From NCBI GenBank assembly GCA_035529315.1, contig DATKWZ010000045.1:1-64000 (forward strand): a stretch of 64,000 bases of DNA. Direction: 5' to 3'. Of this stretch, positions 24,601 through 32,154 are shown piece by piece. Under the pieces are notes generated by a model. The model was given only the letters and a program-made list of their open reading frames with translations. It did no database searches and had not been told where the DNA came from. The DNA is from Anaerolineae bacterium. GTDB lineage: Bacteria; Desulfobacterota; Desulfobacteria; Desulfobacterales; ETH-SRB1. How positions within the stretch are numbered: position 1 is the first letter of the stretch; each line of letters starts with the position of its first letter. The position numbers and the translations under genes were made by a program.

Positions 24601-25147
24601 CCAGTCCGGCCATATAGCTGCGGTAGGTTATGACATGTTTTTAAAGCTCATGGAAAACGCGATATCTGAGCTTAAAGGAAAACCGGTTCAGGAAGGCCTT
24701 GAACCTGAGATTAATATATCTTTGTCAAGCTTTATTCCTGAATCTTATATTTCCGATATCAACCAGCGGCTTTCAGCTTACCGCCGCCTTGCAAAGATGA
24801 CCGAGCTTTGCGAAATTTCAGATTTTAAGAAAGAGCTGCTTGACCGCTTTGGGGCCTTGCCAAAAGAGACAAACAATCTTTTATTAAAGATCATGCTTAA
24901 AGTATACGCAATAAAAGCCGGGGTAAAACGGCTTGACCTGGCCGGACAGCAACTCATTCTTTATTTTTCAGAGGCTCACCAGAAATATCCTTTTGGCATT
25001 GTTGATATGATTGTTGAGCAAAGCGATTGTTTTAGTTTTACGCCGGACCATGTGCTAAAAGCAAAACTGTCAAAACGCACCGCAGACGGTATATTATTGG
25101 AGACCAGAAACATCTTGAAAGAAATTATTCAACATGTTAACTGCTGA
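21620..25147 (+). CDS. mfd: Transcription-repair coupling factor
   Basis: A 1175-residue Mfd, which removes RNA polymerase stalled at DNA damage and recruits UvrA. The N-terminal UvrB-like region is followed by the RNA-polymerase-interaction domain (LKKGEFVVHIEHGIGRFDGL, about 505-525). The translocase then has Walker A GDVGYGKTEVA, DEEQRFGVKHKE, TATPIPRTLHMSMMG, and GRVGRADEQAYAYLF; a TRCF domain ends the protein. The only start that covers the N-terminus is TTG at 21620, without a clear Shine-Dalgarno. It begins just after the divergent tRNA-Thr. The two SurA-like genes follow on the same strand. Confidence 0.96.
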   Translation: MFINLNQEKSSIKALIDLIPCRNSGIECTGLSGSERAFLVSRIYMEHRMPVVVVAASSKDAEMLLEDLRFFSKDIQKALIYFPPYNILPFKRLSYNNETAARRISALYRFIEGEMPLVVVTTVSALLQRLIPKLMLSDYAELIMTGEDIDRDLLIEKLIAGGYVRAAIVEEPGDFCVRGGILDIYSPMYSDPLRIELVGETVDSLRFFSAATQRKTESIQEAIILPAGEAILKMELIDKIIGRIREQASALDLPVTRVRELVERIRKEGVFPGIESLIPLIYPQLDTLFDYVPDKALFVLMEPKELEEAAGQFQEQATKNYLAACKEGILCVEPEASYMQWPKAKELLSERNPLTVKMLPVSGEGWNKGQPFLRIGFNVEDNSAVRTELKAHMKKEDLLLPLANWIDDRKQEGYAALIVCSSRLQADRIKSLMLPYGIELGIIDGFHVAKGSKWPVAVCIGRVSSGFVWQDAFLALITEEEIFGVKHHIKRISRQKAKVQAGMLEFTDLKKGEFVVHIEHGIGRFDGLVKLKIDGTGNDFLLIIYKDDDKLYLPVDRMSMVQKYMGLDGVIPVFDKLGGKSWQRVKERVKKSVEKIAGKLLKLYSERNVKEGYAFKVTDGDSQDFEAGFSYEETPDQLKAIDDVLHDMEEPTPMDRLVCGDVGYGKTEVALRAAFMAVNNGKQVAMLVPTTVLAEQHFETFANRFKRYPVNVACLSRFRSASEQRLIIDELKSGKIDIVIGTHRLIQKDVAFKDLGLVVLDEEQRFGVKHKEKLKEIRRMVDILTLTATPIPRTLHMSMMGVRDISIISTPPEHRQSIITYISEFDAAVVSEAIRNELKRKGQIYFVHNDIHNIWAMANYLQKLVPEVRLDVAHGRLTEDELELVMLRFFNKEIDMLVCTTIIESGLDIPSANTILVNRADRFGLAQIYQLRGRVGRADEQAYAYLFIPDETALGKDARKRLKVLMEHSDLGAGFQIAMSDLKIRGGGTILGASQSGHIAAVGYDMFLKLMENAISELKGKPVQEGLEPEINISLSSFIPESYISDINQRLSAYRRLAKMTELCEISDFKKELLDRFGALPKETNNLLLKIMLKVYAIKAGVKRLDLAGQQLILYFSEAHQKYPFGIVDMIVEQSDCFSFTPDHVLKAKLSKRTADGILLETRNILKEIIQHVNC

Positions 25148-25170
25148 GCAGCAAAATACTTAAAGGATTA

Positions 25171-25188
25171 GTAACCGTTCACGGTTAC
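25171..25188. repeat. Short palindrome GTAACCGTTCACGGTTAC
   Basis: Eight-base arms GTAACCGT/ACGGTTAC with a two-base centre, just before the lipoprotein gene. Related AACCGTTCAC motifs recur at 26931, 27003, 27134 and 63502. Confidence 0.55.
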
Positions 25189-25197
25189 CATTTATCA

Positions 25198-25929
25198 ATG
25201 ATAAGATACTCTACTAAATTGTTTCCGATGCTTGGCGCCTTATTGATTATTTATATCCTGACAGGGTGTGGTGATTATGGGTCTGATTCACATTCAGCAC
25301 CCAGCGATAATTATTTAATTAGAGTCGGAGGCAGAGTCGTTACAACAGTTGACTTCAACAGTTCCTTTGAAATTATCAGAATGGCTTATTCTCATAATGC
25401 ATTGCAGGACCCGGATTCTTGCAGGGGAGCCAAGTTGCGGCTTTTGAGCCAGTTGATAGAGGAGATGATTATATTAGAAAAGGCAAAAGAGCTGAATGTT
25501 GAGATTTCTGATTCAGAACTTGATGAAGCTGTTGCACGAATGAAGGGAGATTATGACGATAATGCTTTTGAGCAGATTTTACTTGAGAACGCTATTTCAT
25601 ACAATTCGTGGGAAAAAGAGCTCGGGAAGCGTTTGCTCATAGAGAAGGTGGTTGAAATAGAGTTAAAGGAACGTGTTGTAATAAGTCCCGAAGACATATC
25701 AAACTATTATGAAAAATATTATAATGGGGATGGAGTACCATCTGTCCTGTCCGGCGGTCCTGATAAGGAGGATGGTGATTTAAATAGAATAATCGTAAAA
25801 GAGCTGCGTAGAAAAAAGGCGGAAGAAGCCTATAAACCATGGATAGAGAATCTTAAAAAAAAATATTTGGTTGAAATAAACAAAAAAGAGTGGGAGAAAA
25901 TCTCTCAAGCAGGTTCGGGGTCAAATTAA
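25198..25929 (+). CDS. SurA N-terminal-domain lipoprotein (periplasmic chaperone-like)
   Basis: A 243-residue predicted lipoprotein: hydrophobic N-terminus and lipobox LTGC (Cys24), then a SurA_N-type helical chaperone region (SQLIEEMIILEKAKELNVEI, then SDSELDEAVARMKGDY). No parvulin (PPIase) domain is present; the C-terminal third is short and charged. Such proteins are paired with SurA in many delta-proteobacterial genomes and may assist outer-membrane protein folding. Its TAA stop overlaps the ATG of surA (TAATG), showing a tight operon downstream of mfd. Confidence 0.8.
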   Translation: MIRYSTKLFPMLGALLIIYILTGCGDYGSDSHSAPSDNYLIRVGGRVVTTVDFNSSFEIIRMAYSHNALQDPDSCRGAKLRLLSQLIEEMIILEKAKELNVEISDSELDEAVARMKGDYDDNAFEQILLENAISYNSWEKELGKRLLIEKVVEIELKERVVISPEDISNYYEKYYNGDGVPSVLSGGPDKEDGDLNRIIVKELRRKKAEEAYKPWIENLKKKYLVEINKKEWEKISQAGSGSN

Positions 25930-26924
25930 TGGGTAAAAGTATTATAGAAATTGTTAAGCGTTCAGCATGTGGGGTAATATGTTTTATTTTGGTTTTAGGT
26001 TTTACCCCATTCAATATAGCAGACAGCGCAGAGGTTGTTGATCGTATCGTAGCTGTTGTTAATGATGATATCATTACATTTTCCGAATTAAACCAGTTTA
26101 TAAAACCATATGCAGACAAAATCAAAACACTTGGATATCCTCCTGAGAAGGAGCGCGAAATGCTCTTCAAGATGCGCGATGATATACTCAGCCAGCTTAT
26201 TGATCAGAAACTTACTGATCAGGAAATAAAACGGTTTAAGATTTCTGTAAGTGAAAAAGAGATTGATGCAGCAGTTGAGCGTATTAAAGAGATAAACTAT
26301 TATAGTGACGAAGAGCTCAGACAAGAGTTGGCCGGCCAGGGATTAAACATGGGAGAGTATCGAAAAAATATAAGGGAGCAGATACTCAGGGCAAAGCTGG
26401 TCAACCTTGAAATCAAATCCAAGGTCGTTATTACCAGACAGGATGTAAAGTCATATTATGAAGCGCACAGCGATAAATATTGTGGAGAGAAAAAATACCG
26501 CCTCTGGAACATAATTATGAAAGTCCCTCCTTCCGCTGATGAAGCAAAGATGTCTTCAATTCAAAAAAGTATGCAGGCTGTGCTTGCAAAATTAAAGGCA
26601 GGGCAACCTTTTGAAGAAATGGCTGAATCCTATTCCGAATCTTCAGGAAGCCTCGACCTTGGATTATTTGCAATTAATGAGCTTTCACCACAATTGCAAG
26701 AGGCAATAAAAGGATTGGGTTCGGGTGAGTTTACCTCTGTGCTTGATACCGATTATGGATATCAGATATTTTATATTTCAGAAGTTATAGATAGTCCTGG
26801 AAAATCGCTGGAAGAGGTAACAGCCGAGATAGAAGAAAACCTTTTCGGAGAGATAGTTGATAAAAAATTCAGGTCATGGCTTGATGATCTCCACGAAAAA
26901 TCTCATATAAAGATAATAAAATAA
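25929..26924 (+). CDS. surA: Periplasmic chaperone / peptidyl-prolyl isomerase SurA
   Basis: About 331 residues with a signal peptide (ACGVICFILVLGFTPFNIA), SurA_N chaperone region (VDRIVAVVNDDIITFSELNQ onward, to about 190) and a single parvulin domain (YRLWNIIMKVPPS … LGLFAINELSPQLQEAI … DYGYQIFYISEV). E. coli SurA has two parvulin domains; one-domain forms are usual in this group. I chose ATG 25929 overlapping the previous stop; an earlier in-frame ATG lies inside the lipoprotein gene and would spoil the signal peptide. It delivers outer-membrane proteins to the BAM complex in known systems. Confidence 0.9.
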   Translation: MGKSIIEIVKRSACGVICFILVLGFTPFNIADSAEVVDRIVAVVNDDIITFSELNQFIKPYADKIKTLGYPPEKEREMLFKMRDDILSQLIDQKLTDQEIKRFKISVSEKEIDAAVERIKEINYYSDEELRQELAGQGLNMGEYRKNIREQILRAKLVNLEIKSKVVITRQDVKSYYEAHSDKYCGEKKYRLWNIIMKVPPSADEAKMSSIQKSMQAVLAKLKAGQPFEEMAESYSESSGSLDLGLFAINELSPQLQEAIKGLGSGEFTSVLDTDYGYQIFYISEVIDSPGKSLEEVTAEIEENLFGEIVDKKFRSWLDDLHEKSHIKIIK

Positions 26925-26925
26925 A

Positions 26926-27148
26926 AGTATAACCGTTCACGGGTTCAAGGTTTAAAGGTTCAGGGCTAATCGCGTTGCGATTTTTTATATAAAGATCAAC
27001 TTAACCGTGAACGATTACATGTATTTTCTGATTTGGATGCGAAAGAATTAATTCAAGAGTTGAAATCAATATCTAAAATGCTTCAATCGTTGCATAGTTC
27101 ATTGAAAAAACTGTGAACTGTGAACCTATAACTGTGAACGGTTACTAC
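26926..27148. repeat. 223-bp element with AACCGTTCAC terminal inverted repeats
   Basis: Left end AGTATAACCGTTCAC and the complement of the right end, AGTAGTAACCGTTCAC, are inverted repeats. Further GTGAAC motifs lie inside. The right end touches the rodZ start codon, and the interior contains a remnant of a four-helix-bundle gene (27024-27116). Confidence 0.6.
27024..27116 (+). pseudogene. C-terminal remnant of a four-helix-bundle (23S IVS-type) protein gene
   Basis: A 30-codon open stretch ending in TGA reads FSDLDAKELIQELKSISKML, then QSLHSSLKKL. This resembles the last helix of the small four-helix-bundle proteins encoded by mobile 23S rRNA intervening sequences and by dispersed copies. 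No start codon or earlier helices are present. Identification is from memory of the tail motif. Confidence 0.45.
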
Positions 27149-27149
27149 T

Positions 27150-27902
27150 ATGATTAATAAAAATTCTCTTTCATTTGGATATTATCTTAAGGCGATACGG
27201 ACCGAGAAGGGTATCAGCCTTGACGAGGTTTCAAAAAAAACCAGAATTAGAATAGGCAATCTCCTTCTTGTTGAAAAGGAGGATCATGACAGGCTGCCTG
27301 CCGAGGTTTTTGTTAAAGGATTTTTGCGCGCCTATGCGGAAGCTGTCGGTGTTGATGGGGTTGAAATTGTAAGGCGTTACACATCAAGTCTTAATACTTA
27401 TAAGGCAAATGTAAGGTCCGAAGCGGATTTTGCCGAATTGAGCACAAGCTTTTGGCCTCATTTACTGCTGTCTCTTGGGGCGATGATATGTATTATCGCT
27501 TTATCTGTTTTTGCGATGTCTGCTTTTCGTGCCCCACTTAAGATCAACAGCCAGGTTAATACTAATGCGGGCGAGGATAATAAGGCAGGCAAAGATATTG
27601 ACGACATTGCTCCCAAAGTCGATTACGGCAGTGAGTCAGACTCTGATTCAGCCGGCAAACAATCTGAAAAAAGTTTGTTGCTAAGTATAATAACAATTGA
27701 AACAACCTGGATAAAGGCAATAATAGATGGGCGTAAGCCGAAAGAATACAGCCTGGAACCCGGAGATCGCCTTGAGCTTGAAGCGTCGGCTGGTTTTAAT
27801 TTATTGATCGGCAATGCAACAGGTGTTCAATTGATTTTCAATGATAAACCCATAGAGATTTTAGGAAACAGTGGACAGGTGGTAAATGTCCAGATCCCAT
27901 AA
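27150..27902 (+). CDS. rodZ: RodZ-like cytoskeletal membrane protein (HTH + DUF4115)
   Basis: A 250-residue protein with an N-terminal helix-turn-helix (FGYYLKAIRTEKGISLDEVS, then KKTRIRIGNLLLVEKEDHDR) and a GFLRAYAEAVGV motif typical of RodZ/YfgA. One transmembrane helix (LLLSLGAMICIIALSVFAM, about 111-130), a short acidic linker and a C-terminal DUF4115 beta domain (WIKAIIDGRKPKEYSLEPGD) follow. RodZ links MreB filaments to the cell-wall machinery. No ribosome binding site is visible because the repeat element ends one base before the ATG. mgtE follows after eight bases. Confidence 0.88.
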   Translation: MINKNSLSFGYYLKAIRTEKGISLDEVSKKTRIRIGNLLLVEKEDHDRLPAEVFVKGFLRAYAEAVGVDGVEIVRRYTSSLNTYKANVRSEADFAELSTSFWPHLLLSLGAMICIIALSVFAMSAFRAPLKINSQVNTNAGEDNKAGKDIDDIAPKVDYGSESDSDSAGKQSEKSLLLSIITIETTWIKAIIDGRKPKEYSLEPGDRLELEASAGFNLLIGNATGVQLIFNDKPIEILGNSGQVVNVQIP

Positions 27903-27910
27903 AAATAATT

Positions 27911-29263
27911 ATGCAAACTGATCGTCATAAAATACTTATTGAAAGCATCAGGAGATTAATGAGGCGGGAAGCCACAACCCACCTCATTAAGATCATCACC
28001 AAGGCACATGCCGCAGACCTGGCTGTGGTGCTCCATTCTTTGTCACCTTCCAATCAGATTAAGCTTTTTGACTTAATAAAGAACATTGAACAAAAAGCTG
28101 AGCTTTTCAGTGAGCTCAATCAAGATGTTTTTTTTAATATTATTGAAGGTATGGATCTGGATCATATTGTTGAGATAATGGATCATATGCCGACAGATGA
28201 TGTTGCCGATCTGATTGGACGACTGCCGGAAGAAAAATCCGCTTCTATCCTTAAAAAAATGAAAAGGGAGGATTCTGAAGAGGTTGAAGGCTTGCTTAGT
28301 TACGGAGATGATACTGCAGGCGGCATCATGGTTCCTGATTTTATCGCATTAAGGGAGAATATAACAGCCAGAGAGGCCATTGAATCACTGCAAAAGGAGT
28401 ATGCGAATGTTGAGATGCCGTTTTATCTTTATGTAGTGGATGAATATGGCAATCTGGTAGGCGTCAGTTCGCTAAGACAGCTTGTAGTGGTCCCTCCGGA
28501 CACCCCGCTTAAAGATTTTATGGCAACAGACGTGATTTCAGTAAAAACCGACGTGGACCAGGAGGATGTGGCAAAAATCGTTGCGCGTTATGACATCCTG
28601 GCTGTGCCGGTTGTTGATGAATATGGCGTACTTGTTGGTATTGTTACAGTTGATGATATTATTGATATCATCAGGCAAGAGGCTACCGAAGATATATTGA
28701 AAATGGCAGGAGCAGGCGAGGAGTTTATTGAAACACAGTCTGTCTTAAAAAGCATAAGAATTCGCCTGCCCTGGCTGTTTGCGTGTTGTATCGGCGGGAT
28801 AATCGCATCTTTTGTTATTAGCCACTTTCAAGAGAGCTTGAGCAAGGTAGCCTATATTGCGGCATTTATTCCTGTTATCATGGGGATGAGTGGCAATATC
28901 GGTATCCAGTCCTCCACTATTGTGGTACGTGGTCTTGCAACAGGTCGTCTTAACATAAGAGATTTATGGGTTGTTGTTTTTAAGGAGCTTACTATCGGCC
29001 TGATATTGGGTATAGTTTATGGGTTTTTCGTTGGCCTGGTTGTTCAGCTTCAATATAGCAGAGGGGCTCTCGCCTTATCCGTGGGGCTTGCTGTGATCTC
29101 TTCCATGTCTCTGGCAGCGTTTTCAGGCTCTCTGGTACCCATGTTCTTCGCCAGGTTAAATATCGATCCTGCTGTTGCTACAGGTCCTTTTGTAACAACG
29201 GCTATCGACATCGTCAGCGTATTCTTGTATTTTAATATTGCAGTAACCCTCCTTGGCATATAA
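27911..29263 (+). CDS. mgtE: Magnesium transporter MgtE
   Basis: A 450-residue MgtE channel. The N domain (DLAVVLHSLSPSNQIKLFDL; MPTDDVADLIGRLPEEKSAS) comes first. Two CBS domains follow at about 135-255 (ADYLIG-like ends PVVDEYGVLVGIVTVDDII). The C-terminal pore domain of five helices includes the conserved IPVIMGMSGNIGIQSSTIVVRGLATG. In known MgtE, magnesium bound at the N and CBS domains closes the pore. It is embedded in the rodZ-mgtE-recO run with small gaps. No magnesium riboswitch is seen upstream. Confidence 0.95.
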   Translation: MQTDRHKILIESIRRLMRREATTHLIKIITKAHAADLAVVLHSLSPSNQIKLFDLIKNIEQKAELFSELNQDVFFNIIEGMDLDHIVEIMDHMPTDDVADLIGRLPEEKSASILKKMKREDSEEVEGLLSYGDDTAGGIMVPDFIALRENITAREAIESLQKEYANVEMPFYLYVVDEYGNLVGVSSLRQLVVVPPDTPLKDFMATDVISVKTDVDQEDVAKIVARYDILAVPVVDEYGVLVGIVTVDDIIDIIRQEATEDILKMAGAGEEFIETQSVLKSIRIRLPWLFACCIGGIIASFVISHFQESLSKVAYIAAFIPVIMGMSGNIGIQSSTIVVRGLATGRLNIRDLWVVVFKELTIGLILGIVYGFFVGLVVQLQYSRGALALSVGLAVISSMSLAAFSGSLVPMFFARLNIDPAVATGPFVTTAIDIVSVFLYFNIAVTLLGI

Positions 29264-29266
29264 CGC

Positions 29267-30055
29267 ATGTCAAGCTTCTCCACCCCTGCTATTATGCTCC
29301 GCCATATGGATTTTGGAGATTATGATCTTATAATTACCTTTTTTACATTAAATAAAGGGAAAATTTCTGTAATAGCCAAATCCGCAAAAAAAAGCGCGAA
29401 ACGATTTGCAGGTATTCTTGAGCTCTTTTCCGTTTTAGATATTGTGTGCAGTTCAGGTCGCAGGCCGGGACTTTCTGTTTTACAGGAGGCTGCATTAAAA
29501 CATCCATTTGCCGGAATAAGAGCAGATGTAATAAAGATGGCCTATGCAAGCTACTGGGCGGAACTGATTAATGAATGGATGGAAGAAGGCGGAAGGCAAA
29601 TCCAGCTTTATCATCTGTTTCAGCATGTTTTATGCGAGCTCGATCTTGGGCAAATACCCGGCATGGCTCTTAGCGTCCAGTTCCAGATAAAATTTATGGC
29701 CATGGCAGGTTTTTGTCCGAACTTAACCTGCTGCAGCATATGCAAGATTGAACTTGAGAATATGGCAAAAAATCAGGTGAAGTTTGATCTTAAAAAGGGC
29801 GGGCTTGTATGTGAAAGGTGTGCGTCTGGATCGTCACGGCGGATATTTCTTTCAAAAGGGACTATAAAGCAGCTTCTCTGGATCAAAAACGTAGATTTGG
29901 ACAAGGTGAGCAGGATCAAATTTTCCAGCCTGTCTTTAAAAGAGAGCCTGGAATTTATGGAAATGTTTGTGCCTTATCATTTGGGCAAGGAACCGCGGAG
30001 CCTTGCTTTCTTGCGTCAGATAAGACAGGAGCAGGGATTAAGGGGTAAGGATTAA
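29267..30055 (+). CDS. recO: DNA repair protein RecO
   Basis: A 262-residue RecO that loads RecA on SSB-coated DNA in the RecFOR pathway. The N-terminal OB fold (TPAIMLRHMDFGDYDLIITF, then FTLNKGKISVIAKSAKKS) and the zinc-binding cysteines (CPNLTCCSIC … GGLVCERC) in the C-terminal domain are visible. Length is normal. It begins three bases after mgtE ends and is followed by the GHMP kinase gene after six bases. Confidence 0.93.
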   Translation: MSSFSTPAIMLRHMDFGDYDLIITFFTLNKGKISVIAKSAKKSAKRFAGILELFSVLDIVCSSGRRPGLSVLQEAALKHPFAGIRADVIKMAYASYWAELINEWMEEGGRQIQLYHLFQHVLCELDLGQIPGMALSVQFQIKFMAMAGFCPNLTCCSICKIELENMAKNQVKFDLKKGGLVCERCASGSSRRIFLSKGTIKQLLWIKNVDLDKVSRIKFSSLSLKESLEFMEMFVPYHLGKEPRSLAFLRQIRQEQGLRGKD

Positions 30056-30061
30056 AGAGGT

Positions 30062-31117
30062 ATGCAGAGCATAAGAAGTATTCTTGAAAAACGTCATATT
30101 GAAGCATCTGCGCCGTGCAGAATCGACATGGGGGGAACCCTGGATATCAGCACATTTTATTATCCGCTCAGGCATCTTTTACCATGCACCTTCAACATAG
30201 CGGTGAATTTAAGAACCAGGGTCAGGCTTTTCCCTTATAAAGAAGGGATCATAAAGATTTCTTCAAGGGGTTTTAAAAGCGCAGAATATTCTTCGGACAA
30301 AACCCCTTTTAATCATCCTTTAGGGCTTATGTTTGCGATTGCGGCCTATTTTGGGGCTGAAGGCGTACATATTGATATTAACTCGTCATCGCCTCCTCGC
30401 AGCGCTCTGGGAGGTTCATCCGCGGCTGCGGTTGCTCTTATTGCGGCGTTTTCAAAGCTCGATCAAAAGCAAACAGCCGGTCTCGGGTCAAGGCAAAAAA
30501 TTGCGCTGCTTGCGCATGCCCTTGAAGAAAGTGTCGCAGGCGTGCCGTGCGGTCTTCAGGATCAGCTTGCCTCTGTCTATGGAGGAGTTAATGCATGGTA
30601 TTGGCCGGCTCTAATTAAGGGCTGTTCTTTCAGGAAGAGAACTGTCATCAAGAAAACTTTTCATAAAGACTTAAATAAACATCTCCTTCTTGCCTATTGC
30701 GGAATTCCCCATGAATCGAAGAATATTAACACAAGGTGGGTTGAGCAGTTTATTTCCGGCAAATACCGCAAACTCTGGGCAGAGATAATTTTATGCACGC
30801 AGAGGTTTGTTGACGCTCTTTTTGAAAGAAACTTTAAAGAAGCCTGCGTTTCAATGAACAGAGAAACAGCTATAAGGAGGAAAATGACTCCCGACGTGCT
30901 TGATAAGATGGGGGCAAAGCTCGTTGATTCGGCTGTTAAAAACAGATGCGGCGCAAGATTTACAGGAGCCGGCGGCGGCGGATGTATCTGGGCGATAGGC
31001 GAGATTGATGATATTGACAGATTAAAGGATATTTGGGAAAAGACTCTTTTGAGCAGAAAAGAAGCGTATCTGCTTGATGTGGATATTGATTCCAAAGGGT
31101 TAGTGGTAGAGGATTAA
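30062..31117 (+). CDS. GHMP-family sugar kinase
   Basis: A 351-residue GHMP kinase. An N-terminal substrate-binding segment (SAPCRIDMGGTLD), the ATP-binding loop PPRSALGGSSAAAVAL (about 110-125) and the C-terminal Gly-rich motif FTGAGGGGCIWAIG are clear. Related proteins phosphorylate galactose, mevalonate or D-glycero-D-manno-heptose 7-phosphate; the opening resembles the heptose/fucose kinase-like group. Substrate cannot be fixed. It lies in the recO-to-glyQ run but no heptose pathway gene is next to it. Confidence 0.8.
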   Translation: MQSIRSILEKRHIEASAPCRIDMGGTLDISTFYYPLRHLLPCTFNIAVNLRTRVRLFPYKEGIIKISSRGFKSAEYSSDKTPFNHPLGLMFAIAAYFGAEGVHIDINSSSPPRSALGGSSAAAVALIAAFSKLDQKQTAGLGSRQKIALLAHALEESVAGVPCGLQDQLASVYGGVNAWYWPALIKGCSFRKRTVIKKTFHKDLNKHLLLAYCGIPHESKNINTRWVEQFISGKYRKLWAEIILCTQRFVDALFERNFKEACVSMNRETAIRRKMTPDVLDKMGAKLVDSAVKNRCGARFTGAGGGGCIWAIGEIDDIDRLKDIWEKTLLSRKEAYLLDVDIDSKGLVVED

Positions 31118-31215
31118 GGATTAGAGGGTTAGAGGATTAGGGATTAGGCTGAAGACTGTTAGGAAGGGAATAATTTTAAATTAAAAACTCAAAATTATAT
31201 TTAACACTTAACACC

Positions 31216-31245
31216 TGATGAATTCGTTTTTTTACGAATTCATCA
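31216..31245. repeat. Minimal palindrome made of two fused TIRs
   Basis: TGATGAATTCGT, six T, ACGAATTCATCA: 12-base perfect arms. The arms equal the outer ends of the elements at 46958-47100 and 63213-63369, so this looks like an element that lost its interior. It lies 22 bases before glyQ. The 31118-31215 gap also has a low-complexity GGATTAGAGG run. Confidence 0.7.
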
Positions 31246-31267
31246 AATGGTAAATCAAGGGGAATAA

Positions 31268-32152
31268 ATGTATTTTCAGGAAGTAATATTAGCATTGCAG
31301 AAGTTCTGGGCGCGCAAAGGATGCACGCTGATTCAGCCTTATGACATTGAGGTCGGCGCGGGAACATTTCACCCTGCAACGCTTCTTAAGGTCCTTGGCC
31401 CTGAGCCTTGGAACGCGGCTTATGTCCAGCCTTCCAGGCGTCCCACAGACGGCCGTTATGGAGAAAACCCGAATCGATTGCAGCATTATTATCAGTTCCA
31501 GGTAATACTGAAGCCGTCTCCTCTTGATGTGCAGAAAAAGTACCTCCAGAGCTTAAAGGTTCTTGGCATTGATCCTCTTGACCATGACATCAGATTTGTT
31601 GAAGATGACTGGGAATCACCTACTCTCGGAGCCTCAGGCCTGGGATGGGAGGTATGGCTGGACGGCATGGAGATCACTCAATTTACCTATTTTCAACTTG
31701 CGGGCAGTATCGAACTCCATCCTGTTTCAGTGGAGCTTACTTATGGCCTGGAACGCATTGCCATGTATCTTCAGGGAGTAGATAATGTTTTTGATTTAAA
31801 ATGGAATGATAAAATATTTTATGGAGATATACATCATCAACAGGAAGTGGAGCAGTCAACATATAATTTCGAAAAGGCGGACGTGGATATGCTTCTGGAT
31901 CTTTTCAATAAATACGAAAATGAAGCCAGGCAGATGATTAACAGGCCGCTCATTCTTCCAGCTTATGAATATTGCCTGAAATGTTCACACACATTTAACC
32001 TTCTCGATGCCCGCGGAGCGATCAGCGTAACAGAGAGAACCGGTTATATCGCACGGATAAGAAATATCGCCAGGGCTTGCGCGGAAGAGTATCTGAAGCA
32101 GCGGGAAGCCATGGGTTTTCCATTAATGCGTAATTTTAGCAACCAGGGATAA
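31268..32152 (+). CDS. glyQ: Glycyl-tRNA synthetase alpha subunit
   Basis: A 294-residue catalytic alpha subunit of the bacterial alpha2beta2 glycyl-tRNA synthetase. The signature [20 protein letters not shown] and the run [20 protein letters not shown] are nearly invariant in the family, as is [31 protein letters not shown] lies before the ATG. The glyS start follows two bases after its stop codon. Confidence 0.97.
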   Translation: MYFQEVILALQKFWARKGCTLIQPYDIEVGAGTFHPATLLKVLGPEPWNAAYVQPSRRPTDGRYGENPNRLQHYYQFQVILKPSPLDVQKKYLQSLKVLGIDPLDHDIRFVEDDWESPTLGASGLGWEVWLDGMEITQFTYFQLAGSIELHPVSVELTYGLERIAMYLQGVDNVFDLKWNDKIFYGDIHHQQEVEQSTYNFEKADVDMLLDLFNKYENEARQMINRPLILPAYEYCLKCSHTFNLLDARGAISVTERTGYIARIRNIARACAEEYLKQREAMGFPLMRNFSNQG

Positions 32153-32154
32153 AC

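Noticed and set aside
31118-31267. T-box or other riboswitch upstream of glyQ
   Set aside because: Only a low-complexity GGATTAG run and the collapsed palindrome are present; no T-box core sequence is seen.
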